Assembly: GCA_930972465.1 (NCBI GenBank)
Contig: CAKNHF010000013.1
Coordinates: 1-64,000 of the forward strand
Length of the DNA: 64,000 nt
From: an uncultured Lachnospiraceae bacterium
GTDB taxonomy: Bacteria; Bacillota; Clostridia; Lachnospirales; Lachnospiraceae
Direction: 5' to 3'
The notes beneath the pieces are model-generated. The model did not search any database, was not told the DNA's origin, and saw only the letters and a program-made list of their open reading frames with translations. Positions 1 to 8,274 of this stretch are shown here, one piece after another. Position 1 is the first letter of the stretch. Every line of letters begins with the position of its first letter. The position numbers and the translations under genes were made by a program.

Positions 1-102
1 AAGTTAGTAAGACCCCTTGAAGACGACGAGGTAGATAGGGCAGAGGTGGAAGTGCAGTAATGCATGGAGCTGACTGTTACTAATAGGTCGAGGGCATAAC
101 CA
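1..102 (+). rRNA. 23S ribosomal RNA, 3' end (partial)
   Basis: The first hundred bases match the conserved 3' end of bacterial 23S rRNA, including the stretch around 30-50 and the terminal TACTAATAGGTCGAGGGC at 79-95, which pairs with the 5' end of the molecule outside the window. The gene is truncated by the window start. The last base is placed near 102 by family knowledge. No 5S rRNA follows, although 5S is the usual next gene. Confidence 0.95.
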
Positions 103-202
103 AAGCGGAATAGGAGAGACCTGAAAAGGTGAATGGATGAAGAGTTGATTCTTTGTATGTAGTTTTGAAGGTACATGAACATTTACATATGGAATGAGAG
201 GG

Positions 203-236
203 AACACCTGAGAGAGCAATCTTCCAGGTGTTTTTT
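203..236 (+). terminator. Rho-independent terminator of the rRNA operon
   Basis: AACACCTG (203-210) pairs with CAGGTGTT (225-232) and runs into six T residues. It lies about 100 bases after the 23S end, so the rRNA transcript probably ends here. Confidence 0.8.
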
Positions 237-397
237 GATTAAATTCTGTTACAGTTCACACGTCTTCCAGTAGAAGATAGAAAAAAATAGCGCACCAATT
301 TTCCGCCTTTAAAAGAAAAGTCCGTTTTATTGGACATATCGTGCGGTATAGTATATCCAGATCAGAAAATATGTTATGATTTTGGAGGTGCCGGACT

Positions 398-499
398 ATG
401 AAGGGATATACAACAGGAGAAGGCTATATGGGATATGTAAATGGAAGATACATGCTTTTTGCCAGTGAATCTGAATATAAAGAATATATGGAAGAGTGA
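398..499 (+). CDS. 33-residue conserved-looking mini-protein
   Basis: A short ORF begins ATG at 398 with an ideal GGAGGTG site at 384-390, eight bases upstream. The product (MKGYTTGEGY..., ending YKEYMEE) is rich in Tyr and Gly, with a central GYVNGRYMLFASE segment and no signal peptide or membrane segment. I recall similar tiny proteins of this MxGYTT...NGRYMLFA type in Lachnospiraceae genomes, but I cannot name a function. It is shorter than most gene callers accept. It sits alone between the rRNA terminator and the lyxose isomerase gene, 135 bases before the latter. Confidence 0.6.
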   Translation: MKGYTTGEGYMGYVNGRYMLFASESEYKEYMEE

Positions 500-634
500 T
501 GGATCTGACTGTAATGTTCATACAGAATAAGCACAGCAAATGATCCGTTGACAAGTGTGCGGATGAGAGATAACATAAAATCAGTTATGGAAACAGAAAG
601 AATACCCGAACATTTTCGGAAGGGGGAATGAAAA

Positions 635-1318
635 TTGAAGAGATCAGAGATCAACCAGTGCATCAGGGATATGGAAAGACTTGTCAGGGAGAATGGTTTT
701 TCTCTTCCGCCGTTCTGCAGCTGGTCTCCGGAAGAGTGGAATGAGAAAGGGCATGAGTATGATGAGATCCGGGATAATATGCTCGGATGGGATATTACGG
801 ATTATGGACTGGGAGACTGGAGGAAGGTTGGATTTGCTCTTATTACTCTGAGAAACGGGAATCAGCATGATCCGAAGTACAGAAAGGTCTATGCCGAAAA
901 GCTTCTTATGTTGAAGGAGGGACAGCATTCACCCATGCATTTTCACTGGACGAAATCTGAAGATATTATCAACAGGGGCGGCGGGACACTGATTATTCAT
1001 CTCTATAATGCAGATGAAAACGAAGATCTGGCGGATACAGATGTTTGTGTGAATTCCGACGGGCGTTCGTATTATGTTCCGGCAGGAACAGGGATAGAAT
1101 TAAAACCTGGAGAGAGCATTACATTGTGGCCGTATCAGTACCATGATTTTGATGTAAAACCGGGGACAGGAGACGTGCTGATCGGGGAAGTATCTATGTG
1201 CAATGATGACAATACAGACAATCGGTTTAATCCTCCGGTGGGAAGATTCCCTGAGATTGAGGAGGATGAAGAGCCCTACAGGCTTTTGTGCAATGAATAT
1301 CCGCAGGCTTCATTGTGA
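635..1318 (+). CDS. D-lyxose/D-mannose isomerase (cupin family)
   Basis: The product is a 227-residue cytosolic aldose-ketose isomerase that interconverts D-lyxose and D-xylulose (and often mannose and fructose) using a divalent metal. Length and sequence fit the D-lyxose isomerase family throughout. The cupin metal ligands are visible as His102, His104 and Glu109 in HFHWTKSED, with the later YHDF histidine near 172. The start is a TTG at 635, chosen because the family begins MKRSEIN; the ATG at 628 is out of frame. A GGAAGGGGGA ribosome site precedes it. No sugar transporter or kinase gene adjoins it, so its physiological substrate is open. Confidence 0.85.
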   Translation: MKRSEINQCIRDMERLVRENGFSLPPFCSWSPEEWNEKGHEYDEIRDNMLGWDITDYGLGDWRKVGFALITLRNGNQHDPKYRKVYAEKLLMLKEGQHSPMHFHWTKSEDIINRGGGTLIIHLYNADENEDLADTDVCVNSDGRSYYVPAGTGIELKPGESITLWPYQYHDFDVKPGTGDVLIGEVSMCNDDNTDNRFNPPVGRFPEIEEDEEPYRLLCNEYPQASL

Positions 1319-1422
1319 GCACGGACAGGTTAAAAACTGTTTCACGCAGAGCAGAAAGGCATAATATTATGTTGATTTGAGAAGGATATGTTTATGTTTA
1401 TGAACGGAAAGTAAAAAAAGTC

Positions 1423-1451
1423 TTGAATGATCCGGGATAATCTGATATTAT
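1423..1451 (+). promoter_or_regulatory. Sigma-A-type promoter for the HPr-like gene
   Basis: TTGAAT (1423-1428) and TATTAT (1446-1451) are 17 bases apart. Transcription would start near 1458, giving a leader of about 105 bases ahead of the HPr-like gene. Confidence 0.55.
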
Positions 1452-1471
1452 AAATTTATATTTTAGAAGGA

Positions 1472-1545
1472 TCTGCGTAAGCAGACGGTCAGAGACAATA
1501 AATAGGGAGTCCGAAGGAGGACGACATATTTATTGTCTCTTTTTC
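1472..1545 (+). promoter_or_regulatory. Structured leader with terminator-like hairpin (possible attenuator)
   Basis: A small hairpin TCTGC-GTAA-GCAGA (1472-1485) is followed by a perfect 14-bp stem: AGAGACAATAAATA (1491-1504) with its exact complement at 1527-1540. An inner GTCC/GGAC stem lies at 1509-1522, and the stem is followed by TTTTCT. It lies between a promoter and the start of the HPr-like gene, so it could end transcription before the gene (attenuation) or make a short RNA. No known riboswitch class is recognised. Confidence 0.55.
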
Positions 1546-1563
1546 TGTTAGGAGGGAAAGCGT

Positions 1564-1791
1564 ATGAGGAAATCAATGAATATTCAATTCAGAAACTATG
1601 ATATGGTAGAAAGATTTTCAAAGGATATCGCAAATATGAAAGGAGAATTTGACCTTGTTTCCGGCAGAAAAGTAGTGGATGCAAAATCTTTCCTTGGAAT
1701 ATTCAGTCTTGATCTGTCAGCACCGCTTGTCTTAAATGCTGTGACGGATGATGATCAGGCATTTGCAGTATTCAGGCAGTATCAGGTGTAA
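1564..1791 (+). CDS. HPr-like protein lacking the phosphoryl-carrier histidine
   Basis: This 75-residue protein resembles HPr, the PTS phosphocarrier. The Ser46 region is conserved as DAKSFLGIFSLDL (Ser42 here), the site that HPr kinase modifies in Firmicutes. The active-site region that should read G-[IL]-H-A-R-P is instead FRNYDMVERFS, with no histidine, so it cannot relay phosphate in the normal way. It resembles the logic of Crh, a regulatory HPr paralogue, although it is not clearly Crh itself. AGGAGGG at 1550-1556 supports the ATG at 1564 over the one at 1576. It is preceded by a long hairpin leader. Confidence 0.75.
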   Translation: MRKSMNIQFRNYDMVERFSKDIANMKGEFDLVSGRKVVDAKSFLGIFSLDLSAPLVLNAVTDDDQAFAVFRQYQV

Positions 1792-1818
1792 AAAAATAGA
1801 GTGTAATCTGTTTTGGAC

Positions 1819-1848
1819 TTGACAAACCTCCTCCCAAAGAGGTAACAT
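1819..1848 (+). promoter_or_regulatory. Candidate promoter for livJ
   Basis: TTGACA at 1819-1824 is consensus; the best -10 is TAACAT at 1843-1848 with an 18-base spacer. It lies 35 bases before the livJ start. Confidence 0.45.
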
Positions 1849-1882
1849 ATCATTTGACATGTATTTTAAGGAGGAGATTATT

Positions 1883-3049
1883 ATGAAAATGTGGAAGAGA
1901 GCAGCAAGCCTGGCACTGGCTTCAGCGCTTGTAGTTTCACTTGCTGCATGCGGAAGCGACAGCAGTGATTCAGGAAACGCCGATGCGACTACTTTTAAGA
2001 TCGGTGGAATCGGACCTACAACAGGCGACAATGCAATTTACGGAACAGCCGTTGAAAATGGAATTCAGCTGGCTGTTGATGAGATCAATGCGGACGGAGG
2101 TATCAACGGGTACCAGATTGAGTATCAGTTCGAGGATGATCAGGGAGATTCCGAGAAATCAGTAAATGCGTACAACACTCTGAAAGACTGGGGAATGCAG
2201 ATGCTTGTGGGAACCGTTACATCTGCTCCGTGTGTTGCAGTAGTGGCAGAGTCACATGGAGATAACATGTTCCAGTTTACACCGTCTGCGACAGCAGTAG
2301 ACAGTATTCAGTATGATAATGCATTCCGTATGTGTTTCTCAGACCCGAGCCAGGGTACTGTTTCTGCAGACTATATTGCAGACAATAATCTTGCATCAAA
2401 AGTTGCCGTAATCTACGACAGCTCCGACACATACTCAACAGGTATTTATCAGAGTTTCGCAACAGAAGCTGAAGCAAAAGGCCTTGAGATTGTTGATGCC
2501 GAAGCATTTACGTCAGACAGCAACACAGACTTCTCAGTACAGATTCAGAAGGCAAAAGATTCAGGAGCTGAGCTCGTATTCCTTCCGATCTACTATCAGG
2601 AAGCGTCTCTGATTCTGGCACAGGCTGACAGAGCGGGATTTGCTCCGAAGTGGTTTGGTGTTGACGGAATGGATGGTCTTCTGGATGTGGAAGGATTTGA
2701 CGCAAGCCTTGCTGAAGGTCTGATGTTCCTGACACCGTTTACACCGGATGCAGACGATGAGGCTACACAGACATTTGTTGCAGACTATGAAGCAGAATTC
2801 GGTGATACACCGATTCAGTTCGCAGCAGACGCTTATGACTGTCTGTATGTAATCAAGGCGGCAGCAGAACAGGCGGATATCACACCGGATATGAGTATTT
2901 CAGATATCTGCGATGCTATGAAAACAGCAATGACAGAGATTACTATCGATGGACTTACTGGAAAACAGATCACATGGAGCGAGGACGGAGAACCGTCAAA
3001 AGAGCCGACAGTCGTTGTAATCGAGAACGGAGCTTATTCAGTTCTGTAA
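1883..3049 (+). CDS. livJ: Branched-chain amino acid ABC transporter substrate-binding lipoprotein
   Basis: The 388-residue precursor has a lipoprotein signal peptide with lipobox SLAAC (Cys23), then a Ser/Asp-rich linker and a type-I periplasmic-binding fold (Peripla_BP_6/LivJ: FKIGGIGPTTGDNAIYG at the N-terminal edge). It would be tethered outside the membrane and deliver Leu/Ile/Val or a related amide-type ligand to a LivHMGF channel. The ATG at 1883 is preferred over 1859 because GGAGGAG (1870-1876) lies just before it and the signal peptide starts there. The partner permease genes are not adjacent; livHMGF lies 13.5 kb away at 16613-20052. Confidence 0.88.
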   Translation: MKMWKRAASLALASALVVSLAACGSDSSDSGNADATTFKIGGIGPTTGDNAIYGTAVENGIQLAVDEINADGGINGYQIEYQFEDDQGDSEKSVNAYNTLKDWGMQMLVGTVTSAPCVAVVAESHGDNMFQFTPSATAVDSIQYDNAFRMCFSDPSQGTVSADYIADNNLASKVAVIYDSSDTYSTGIYQSFATEAEAKGLEIVDAEAFTSDSNTDFSVQIQKAKDSGAELVFLPIYYQEASLILAQADRAGFAPKWFGVDGMDGLLDVEGFDASLAEGLMFLTPFTPDADDEATQTFVADYEAEFGDTPIQFAADAYDCLYVIKAAAEQADITPDMSISDICDAMKTAMTEITIDGLTGKQITWSEDGEPSKEPTVVVIENGAYSVL

Positions 3050-3072
3050 TCTGCTTTTGTGAATATTTGGAT

Positions 3073-3112
3073 AAAGGACTCTTCTGTGATAAAATCATAG
3101 GAGAGTCTTTAT
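3073..3112 (+). terminator. Terminator after livJ
   Basis: AAAGGACTCT...AGAGTCTTT (3073-3082 / 3102-3110) with an inner CTGTGAT/ATCATAG extension forms a long stem followed by a short T-rich tail. Confidence 0.7.
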
Positions 3113-3186
3113 TTATCTGCAAAATAAAAAGTTCTTCGCCAGAATTTAAAGTGAGATTCCTTATTTTGCATTTGAGCGGAGAAATA

Positions 3187-3233
3187 AAACGAGGGTGAAA
3201 AGCTTAAGTTTCAAGACTTTCACCCTCGTTTGC
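3187..3233. terminator. Perfect inverted repeat, bidirectional terminator
   Basis: AAACGAGGGTGAAA (3187-3200) is exactly complementary to 3218-3231, with A-rich and T-rich flanks. It would stop transcripts arriving from either side, including the rhamnosidase remnant on the minus strand. Confidence 0.7.
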
Positions 3234-3287
3234 CGCAGAACCATTTTATTTTATCGTTTCTCTTCAGACTTCAGTCAGAAATTGACT

Positions 3288-3533
3288 TTATTCGGCCAGA
3301 TATTTTTTGATCAGATAGACCGGAGTGCAGCTCCAGGCGTGGCAGTAGCTGTTTACGATCGGACTTCCGTAAGGAGAATAATCAGGCATATCAGGATCAA
3401 AGGCTTCCCAGAAGGTGTCTGCGCCGAGATCAATCATTTTACCCCAGTAATTCTTCATAAGAGACACAGCTTCCTCTTTGAGACCTGCCTCGAATAGTGC
3501 TTCTACAATGTGATGGTACATGTAGGGGGTACA
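3288..3533 (-). pseudogene. Alpha-L-rhamnosidase, C-terminal remnant
   Basis: About 82 codons on the minus strand (TPYMYHHIVEALFEAG..., ending PVYLIKKYLAE) match the last part of a six-hairpin alpha-L-rhamnosidase (GH78 type), including ADTFWEAF and NSYCHAWSCTP. A full enzyme is several hundred residues longer. Upstream in the same frame the homology stops within two codons of a TAA at 3537-3539, so the 5' end is gone. Immediately beyond lies a truncated AraC regulator in the opposite direction, so a deletion removed the middle of a sugar locus. Confidence 0.75.
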
Positions 3534-4026
3534 GCTTTATCAGGAACATCTTTTTTATGACGCATGCTCCGATCAGATAATGATAGGAATGATGACCATG
3601 CTGGTCGGTCTGATTACCCGGTACTGCCTTACGACGATGGAGTCTTCTCTGGCGGATAATATACGACAGGCACCGGATCATTTTCTTGTGCTGAATTACA
3701 TTCAGTCGAATCTGAATACGGTGACGCTGACTGATGTGGCAGAGCATTTCGGGTTTTCTGTCTCTTATTGCTCACGTCTTATCAAATCTTCAACAGGATT
3801 AGGCTTCAATGAATGGAAAAATTCTCTTCGCATGCGCAGAGCTGAGCGCATGCTGCTCAACACAAATAAAACAGTGGCGGCAATCAGTGAGGAACCGGGA
3901 TATATGAACCCGGAAACCTTTATCCGCTGCTTTAAGAAATTTACGCAGATGACACCCGCCCAATACCGGAAGCAGGTGGAAATTCAAAAGCCGGAAAAGG
4001 ATGAAAACCAGAAAAAGAAAGGCTGA
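3526..4026 (+). pseudogene. AraC-family regulator, N-terminally truncated
   Basis: The frame carries a clear C-terminal AraC DNA-binding domain: a first helix-turn-helix in LTDVAEHFGFSVSYCSRLIK, a second in VAAISEEPGYMNPETFIRCFKKFTQMTPAQYRK, and a Lys-rich tail. The frame is open back to a TAG at 3523-3525, with protein-like sequence before the first ATG at 3580, so translation once began further upstream. The ligand-binding N-terminal domain is missing. The second HTH has EEPGY where EVGY is usual. A short product from 3580 could still bind DNA, but a remnant is more likely. Confidence 0.7.
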
Positions 4027-4062
4027 CCGCAGAAAAATTTCTGCCGGCCGGCCTTTCTCTTT
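4015..4062. terminator. Terminator between the AraC remnant and the flavoenzyme gene
   Basis: GCAGAAA/TTTCTGC (4029-4042 region) is nested inside GAAAGGC...GCCTTTC and followed by TCTTTT. It lies between two convergent genes. Confidence 0.65.
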
Positions 4063-4101
4063 TATACTTTAATCTGTTCTCGATTTTCGATAAACCGGAT
4101 T

Positions 4102-6102
4102 TTACAGATATCCGCGTTTCCTGAGAGTGTTGAGGATGTTTCTTCCTTCCTCTGTTCCGTCGATGATTCTTCTTGCGCGGACGCTGTCGCCGATGTTGAC
4201 GATTTCAATAGAGTCATCATCTTCGAAAGCTTCCCGGATCTGCTGAAGAACCGGATGCTCTGCTTTCATGCCGAGGCATACGAAACCGTAGTCGAAGGGC
4301 AGCTCCATCTGTTCTCCGTTCAGCTCTACGAGGAAGTTGTCAGGACGCACTTCCTTAAGCGCTGTGTTAGGCATCTGTTTTACATTGTATTTTTTCATAA
4401 GAGTGTTGATATCAACTTTAGAAACCGGATCAATTCCGTTTCCGATAACAGGCATCATTTCAACAATGCTTACATCAGCGCCTCTCGGAGCAAAGTATTC
4501 AACGACATCGAGACCGACGGCACCGCCGCCGATGACAACGACTTTCTTTCCGGTCATATCGTCCGGATAATCATTAATGTGCTCGATCATATCAAGGATA
4601 CAGTATACCTTGCTGCCTTCTTTTCCGAGATTCTCATGGAGTCCGGAAATCGGAGGAAGGAGAGGTGAGGAACCTGTAGCATTTACGATCACATTCGGTT
4701 TCAGGCTCTTGATAAAGTTTACATCAGCTTCCATATTTGTAAATGCAAACAGATTACGAAGCTTGTTTGTACGATGGATCATATAGTTCGGGAAATCGGA
4801 AAGTCTCTTCTTGTCCGGGATCTTGGAAATCTCTGCTGCAAGTCCGCCGAGATATGGCTTTTTCTCGATCAGGAAAGTTGTGCATCCGACCTCTGCTGCT
4901 GTACAGGCCGCTTCCATTCCGGCTGTTCCTCCGCCGACTACGACTACATTGCAGGGTTTGACGACTTTATGTTTCTTGTAGTCCTCGCCTTCTGCGACTG
5001 CAGGGTTGATCGTGCAGCGGATCGGACGGTTGATTCCGATACGGTTTCCGGCACACCCGATGTTGCAGGAGATACATTTCCTGATATCACAGACATCACC
5101 GAATTCGACTTTGTTGACCCATTCCGGATCAGCGATCAGTCCACGGCCGATTCCGATCAGGTCAGCGTCTCCTCTTGCAAGAATATCTTCTGCTACATGA
5201 GGATCGCGGATATTTCCCATTGTGACACAGGGCTTGCTATATCTTTCTTTCACAGCCTTAGCCATGTAGGAGCGCCATCCGTCCGGGAAATGGTTGGAGT
5301 CGATCTGATACTGAATGGATCCGTTCAGACCGCAGGATACGTCAATGACGTCGGCTTCTTTCTCAATATACTGCAGGTAATCCAGGCAGTCATCCAGCGT
5401 GTTTCCGCCTTCCATGAACTCGTCCGCACTGATACGGAGGAAGATCGGGAAGAAAGGTCCTACCTGTTTTCTGACTTCTTCCGTTACAAGACGTGCGAAG
5501 CGGGCCCGGTTCTCTGTAGAACCGCCGAATTCATCAGTTCTCTTGTTAGTAAGCGGTGAGAGGAACTGGCTGAGAAGATAAGAATGTCCGGCATGAATCT
5601 CCACGCAGTCAAATCCGGCAGTCTGGGCGCGCTTTGCGGCTTCGCCGTATTTCTTTACAATGCGCATGATCTCGTCTTTCTCAAGCGGACGCGGGATCTC
5701 TCCGCCTTCCTTGGAAGGAATGTTGGATGCGGATACCGGTTGCATGTTGGTACGTGCGGACTGTGCGGATGCTCCGGCGTGATTCAACTGTATGCCGATG
5801 CAGGTGCCGTGTTTGTGTATTGTCTCTGTAAGTTTGAAAAGACGAGGGATGAAATTATCGTGATCAATACGGAGCTGTGTTGTTCCGTTAGAGCCTTCCG
5901 GTGAATCGACGCTGGCGTTCTCCACCATAATGAGCCCGGTGCCTCCCTTGGCTCTCTGCTCGTAATAATTAATATGGAGGAAACTCATTTCGCCGCTCTG
6001 CTCACCATAGTTTGTTCCCATAGGTGTCATCATGATCCTGTTCTTCAGAGTCATGCGGCGGACAGTAAAAGGTTCAAAAATATGCTTGTACTCTTTTTTC
6101 AT
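4102..6102 (-). CDS. FMN/FAD/4Fe-4S enoate-reductase-like oxidoreductase (OYE family)
   Basis: The 666-residue product has the full architecture of 2-enoate reductase, 2,4-dienoyl-CoA reductase and BaiCD/BaiH enzymes. An Old-Yellow-Enzyme FMN barrel spans residues 1 to about 370 (HAGHSYLLSQFLSP at 170-183). A 4Fe-4S site follows at Cys343, Cys346, Cys350 and Cys363, then an FAD domain (VVVVGGGTAGMEAA) and an NAD(P)H domain (VVVIGGGAVGLD). Such cytosolic enzymes reduce the C=C bond of alpha,beta-unsaturated acids with NAD(P)H. The start is ATG 6102 with AGGAG nine bases upstream; the longer frame to 6168 has no ribosome site. A LysR gene is divergent, and a quinate/shikimate operon follows, so shikimate or a cinnamate-type acid is a plausible substrate (inference). 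Confidence 0.85.
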   Translation of the reverse strand: MKKEYKHIFEPFTVRRMTLKNRIMMTPMGTNYGEQSGEMSFLHINYYEQRAKGGTGLIMVENASVDSPEGSNGTTQLRIDHDNFIPRLFKLTETIHKHGTCIGIQLNHAGASAQSARTNMQPVSASNIPSKEGGEIPRPLEKDEIMRIVKKYGEAAKRAQTAGFDCVEIHAGHSYLLSQFLSPLTNKRTDEFGGSTENRARFARLVTEEVRKQVGPFFPIFLRISADEFMEGGNTLDDCLDYLQYIEKEADVIDVSCGLNGSIQYQIDSNHFPDGWRSYMAKAVKERYSKPCVTMGNIRDPHVAEDILARGDADLIGIGRGLIADPEWVNKVEFGDVCDIRKCISCNIGCAGNRIGINRPIRCTINPAVAEGEDYKKHKVVKPCNVVVVGGGTAGMEAACTAAEVGCTTFLIEKKPYLGGLAAEISKIPDKKRLSDFPNYMIHRTNKLRNLFAFTNMEADVNFIKSLKPNVIVNATGSSPLLPPISGLHENLGKEGSKVYCILDMIEHINDYPDDMTGKKVVVIGGGAVGLDVVEYFAPRGADVSIVEMMPVIGNGIDPVSKVDINTLMKKYNVKQMPNTALKEVRPDNFLVELNGEQMELPFDYGFVCLGMKAEHPVLQQIREAFEDDDSIEIVNIGDSVRARRIIDGTEEGRNILNTLRKRGYL

Positions 6103-6323
6103 AACATAAATCTCCTGAATCATAAATGTTGTTGGGTTAATTTTAGAGAGGTTGTTATAAAACGGCACCTGCGCCGGTGTACGGGCGCTATTGTCTTTCG
6201 ATTAACAATCCGTTTACAAGCTGTATTATAAAGGAAAATCAAATATAAAACAAATGCATATTTACCGGGGAATCAATAGACAAAAACAATAAATTGTGCT
6301 ATTTTATACAAAGAGGTGATTAT

Positions 6324-7205
6324 ATGAATCTGAACCAGCTTCATTACTTTTCACGGCTTGCGGAGACGCAGCATTATACAAAGGCGGCAGAAGAGCTGGA
6401 TATCTCTCAGCCGTCTCTGAGCCATGCCATAAGTTCGCTGGAAAAAGAGCTTGGAACCAGGCTGTTTGAGAAGCAGGGAAGGAATGTGGTTCTGACAAAG
6501 TACGGGGCTATTTTCCAGGAATATGTTGATGAGTCTCTTAAAGTGCTTGAAACAGGAGTTAAGAAGGTCAGGTCTCTGACCGGGCAGACGGAAGGCCTGG
6601 TGGAACTGGCCTATATCTATACGCTGGGAAGCGAGTTTGTCCCCCGGATCGTAAGTGATTTTATTCGCACACATGAAGAGCTGAAAGTGAGATTCCATTT
6701 TACGGTGGGAAATACTTCAGAGGTCATACAGGGGATCAAGGAAGAAAGGTTTGATATCGGTTTCTGTTCCATGGCAGAGCGTGAAAGCGGTATACAGTTT
6801 ACTCCCGTAGGCATGGAAAACCTGGTTGTGGTGGTTCCGAAAGGACATCCTCTTTCCTATGAAAAGGCGGTGGATCTGGAACAGGCGGCAGCATATCCCC
6901 AGATTTTTTACACGTCCAACAGCGGACTGCGTCCGGTCGTTGACCGGATGTTTGAACAGGTGAAAGTCAGACCGCAGATCGCTTATGAGATTGAGGAGGA
7001 TGGGTCCATGGCTGGGCTGGTGGCACAGAATTTCGGAATTGCGGTCATGCCGGAGATCCCGGTATTAAAACAGCTTGAGGTGGATGTGGTCCCGCTGCGG
7101 AATCAGCACCAGAAAAGGTACGTCTACATGGCGTGCGGAAAAGACAAATATCAGCCTCCTCTTGTATCAAAATTTGCGGATTATGTAAAAAGACGGGGCT
7201 TTTAG
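6324..7205 (+). CDS. LysR-family transcriptional regulator
   Basis: The 293-residue protein has an N-terminal winged helix-turn-helix (MNLNQLHYFSRLAETQHYTKAAEELDISQPSLSHAI) and a LysR effector-binding domain. The ATG at 6324 is chosen because it begins the LysR helix and has AGAGGTGAT upstream; the frame opens earlier at 6294. It is divergent from the enoate-reductase-like gene, the classic arrangement for a LysR protein that controls its neighbour. It is clearly similar to the second LysR protein at 7234-8118, so the two look like paralogues guarding adjacent units. Confidence 0.88.
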   Translation: MNLNQLHYFSRLAETQHYTKAAEELDISQPSLSHAISSLEKELGTRLFEKQGRNVVLTKYGAIFQEYVDESLKVLETGVKKVRSLTGQTEGLVELAYIYTLGSEFVPRIVSDFIRTHEELKVRFHFTVGNTSEVIQGIKEERFDIGFCSMAERESGIQFTPVGMENLVVVVPKGHPLSYEKAVDLEQAAAYPQIFYTSNSGLRPVVDRMFEQVKVRPQIAYEIEEDGSMAGLVAQNFGIAVMPEIPVLKQLEVDVVPLRNQHQKRYVYMACGKDKYQPPLVSKFADYVKRRGF

Positions 7206-7257
7206 AAGAGGACACCGGATGAAACATTTCTGTTTATATCCGGGTCCCCTCTTTTTT
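7206..7257. terminator. Terminator between convergent LysR genes
   Basis: AAGAGGACACCGGAT (7206-7220) pairs imperfectly with ATCCGGGTCCCCTCTT (7238-7253), followed by seven T. It overlaps the last codons of the minus-strand LysR gene. Confidence 0.7.
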
Positions 7258-8118
7258 TATAAACGAAATGAAATTTTTCACTGCAGGTATCTGATAATGA
7301 TCTTTCAGATAGGCGAGATACACTGTATGCCGCAGACTGACATCAGTCAGATGCAGTTTCTCGAGAGAAAAATGCCTCAGCACATCCACATCAGCCACGA
7401 GAGCTATCCCGAAATTTTCGGCTACGAGCGAGGCAATGGCATTTTCGTCGGGAGATTCGCAGATAATATTAGGCTTGAGCGAGTAGGAGGCATAAGTCCG
7501 GTTAGTGAAACGTCCGAGTCCTGACGAAGGCTCGTATCCAATGATCGGATAATTTTCCAGATCTCTGAGGCCGGGGTTTTTCTTCTTGCTCAGCGGATGT
7601 TCCAGGGGAGTGATGATTATCATCTCCTGATTCATTATTGGAATAAACTGAATATCCGGTTCGTTTTCCACGTAAGAACCGAAAATCACATCGTAGCGTT
7701 CGTTTTTCAGCGCCTCGATCATCTCTCCGGTATGGCTCTGGTGAAAATTAAAGGTTACGTCCTTATTCTTTTCTATCTCCAGAAACTGCCGAACCATATG
7801 AGGAATATACCTGGCAGCGAGCGGGAAGACATATGCGATATCTACATGGCCGGCGTTTCCGGAAAGTTTCTTCATCTGTTTCTCCGCGATGGCCACTTCG
7901 GAAAGTATGCGGTCGGCATGTGAGAGAAAGAGCCGGCCGTATCGGGTCAGTGTAACATTGCGCCCGTGGCGTTCGAACAGAACGATTCCCAGTTCTTCTT
8001 CCAGATTCGCGATGGAGCGGCTCAGCGACGGCTGAGAGATATTCAGCTCTGACGCGGCAAGACGGAAGTGCTGGCATCTGGCAACGGTCTGAAAATATGT
8101 GAGCTGTGTTAATGTCAT
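7234..8118 (-). CDS. LysR-family transcriptional regulator, divergent from ydiB
   Basis: The 294-residue LysR regulator has an N-terminal HTH (MTLTQLTYFQTVARCQHFRLAASELNISQPSLSRSI) and a substrate-binding C-terminal domain. It is transcribed away from the ydiB operon, which starts at 8275, with a 156-base shared control region. By position it is the likely activator or repressor of the quinate/shikimate genes, with a pathway compound as inducer (inference). It ends convergently against the other LysR gene. Confidence 0.88.
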   Translation of the reverse strand: MTLTQLTYFQTVARCQHFRLAASELNISQPSLSRSIANLEEELGIVLFERHGRNVTLTRYGRLFLSHADRILSEVAIAEKQMKKLSGNAGHVDIAYVFPLAARYIPHMVRQFLEIEKNKDVTFNFHQSHTGEMIEALKNERYDVIFGSYVENEPDIQFIPIMNQEMIIITPLEHPLSKKKNPGLRDLENYPIIGYEPSSGLGRFTNRTYASYSLKPNIICESPDENAIASLVAENFGIALVADVDVLRHFSLEKLHLTDVSLRHTVYLAYLKDHYQIPAVKNFISFIKKEGTRI

Positions 8119-8190
8119 ATGAAACCTCCTTTTTGTAATATTATACTATAATTAATAGCAAAAAACTATCAAAATATAATGAAAGATATA

Positions 8191-8220
8191 TTGGAACTAT
8201 TGGATGAGATTCTTTATAAT
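8191..8220 (+). promoter_or_regulatory. Candidate promoter of the ydiB operon
   Basis: TTGGAA (8191-8196) and TATAAT (8215-8220) are 18 bases apart, 55 bases before the ydiB start, in the gap shared with the divergent LysR gene. Confidence 0.5.
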
Positions 8221-8274
8221 AAAAAAAGAGAGGTTGTTTGACATTTAACAAACACGAAAAAAGGAGAGAGAATC

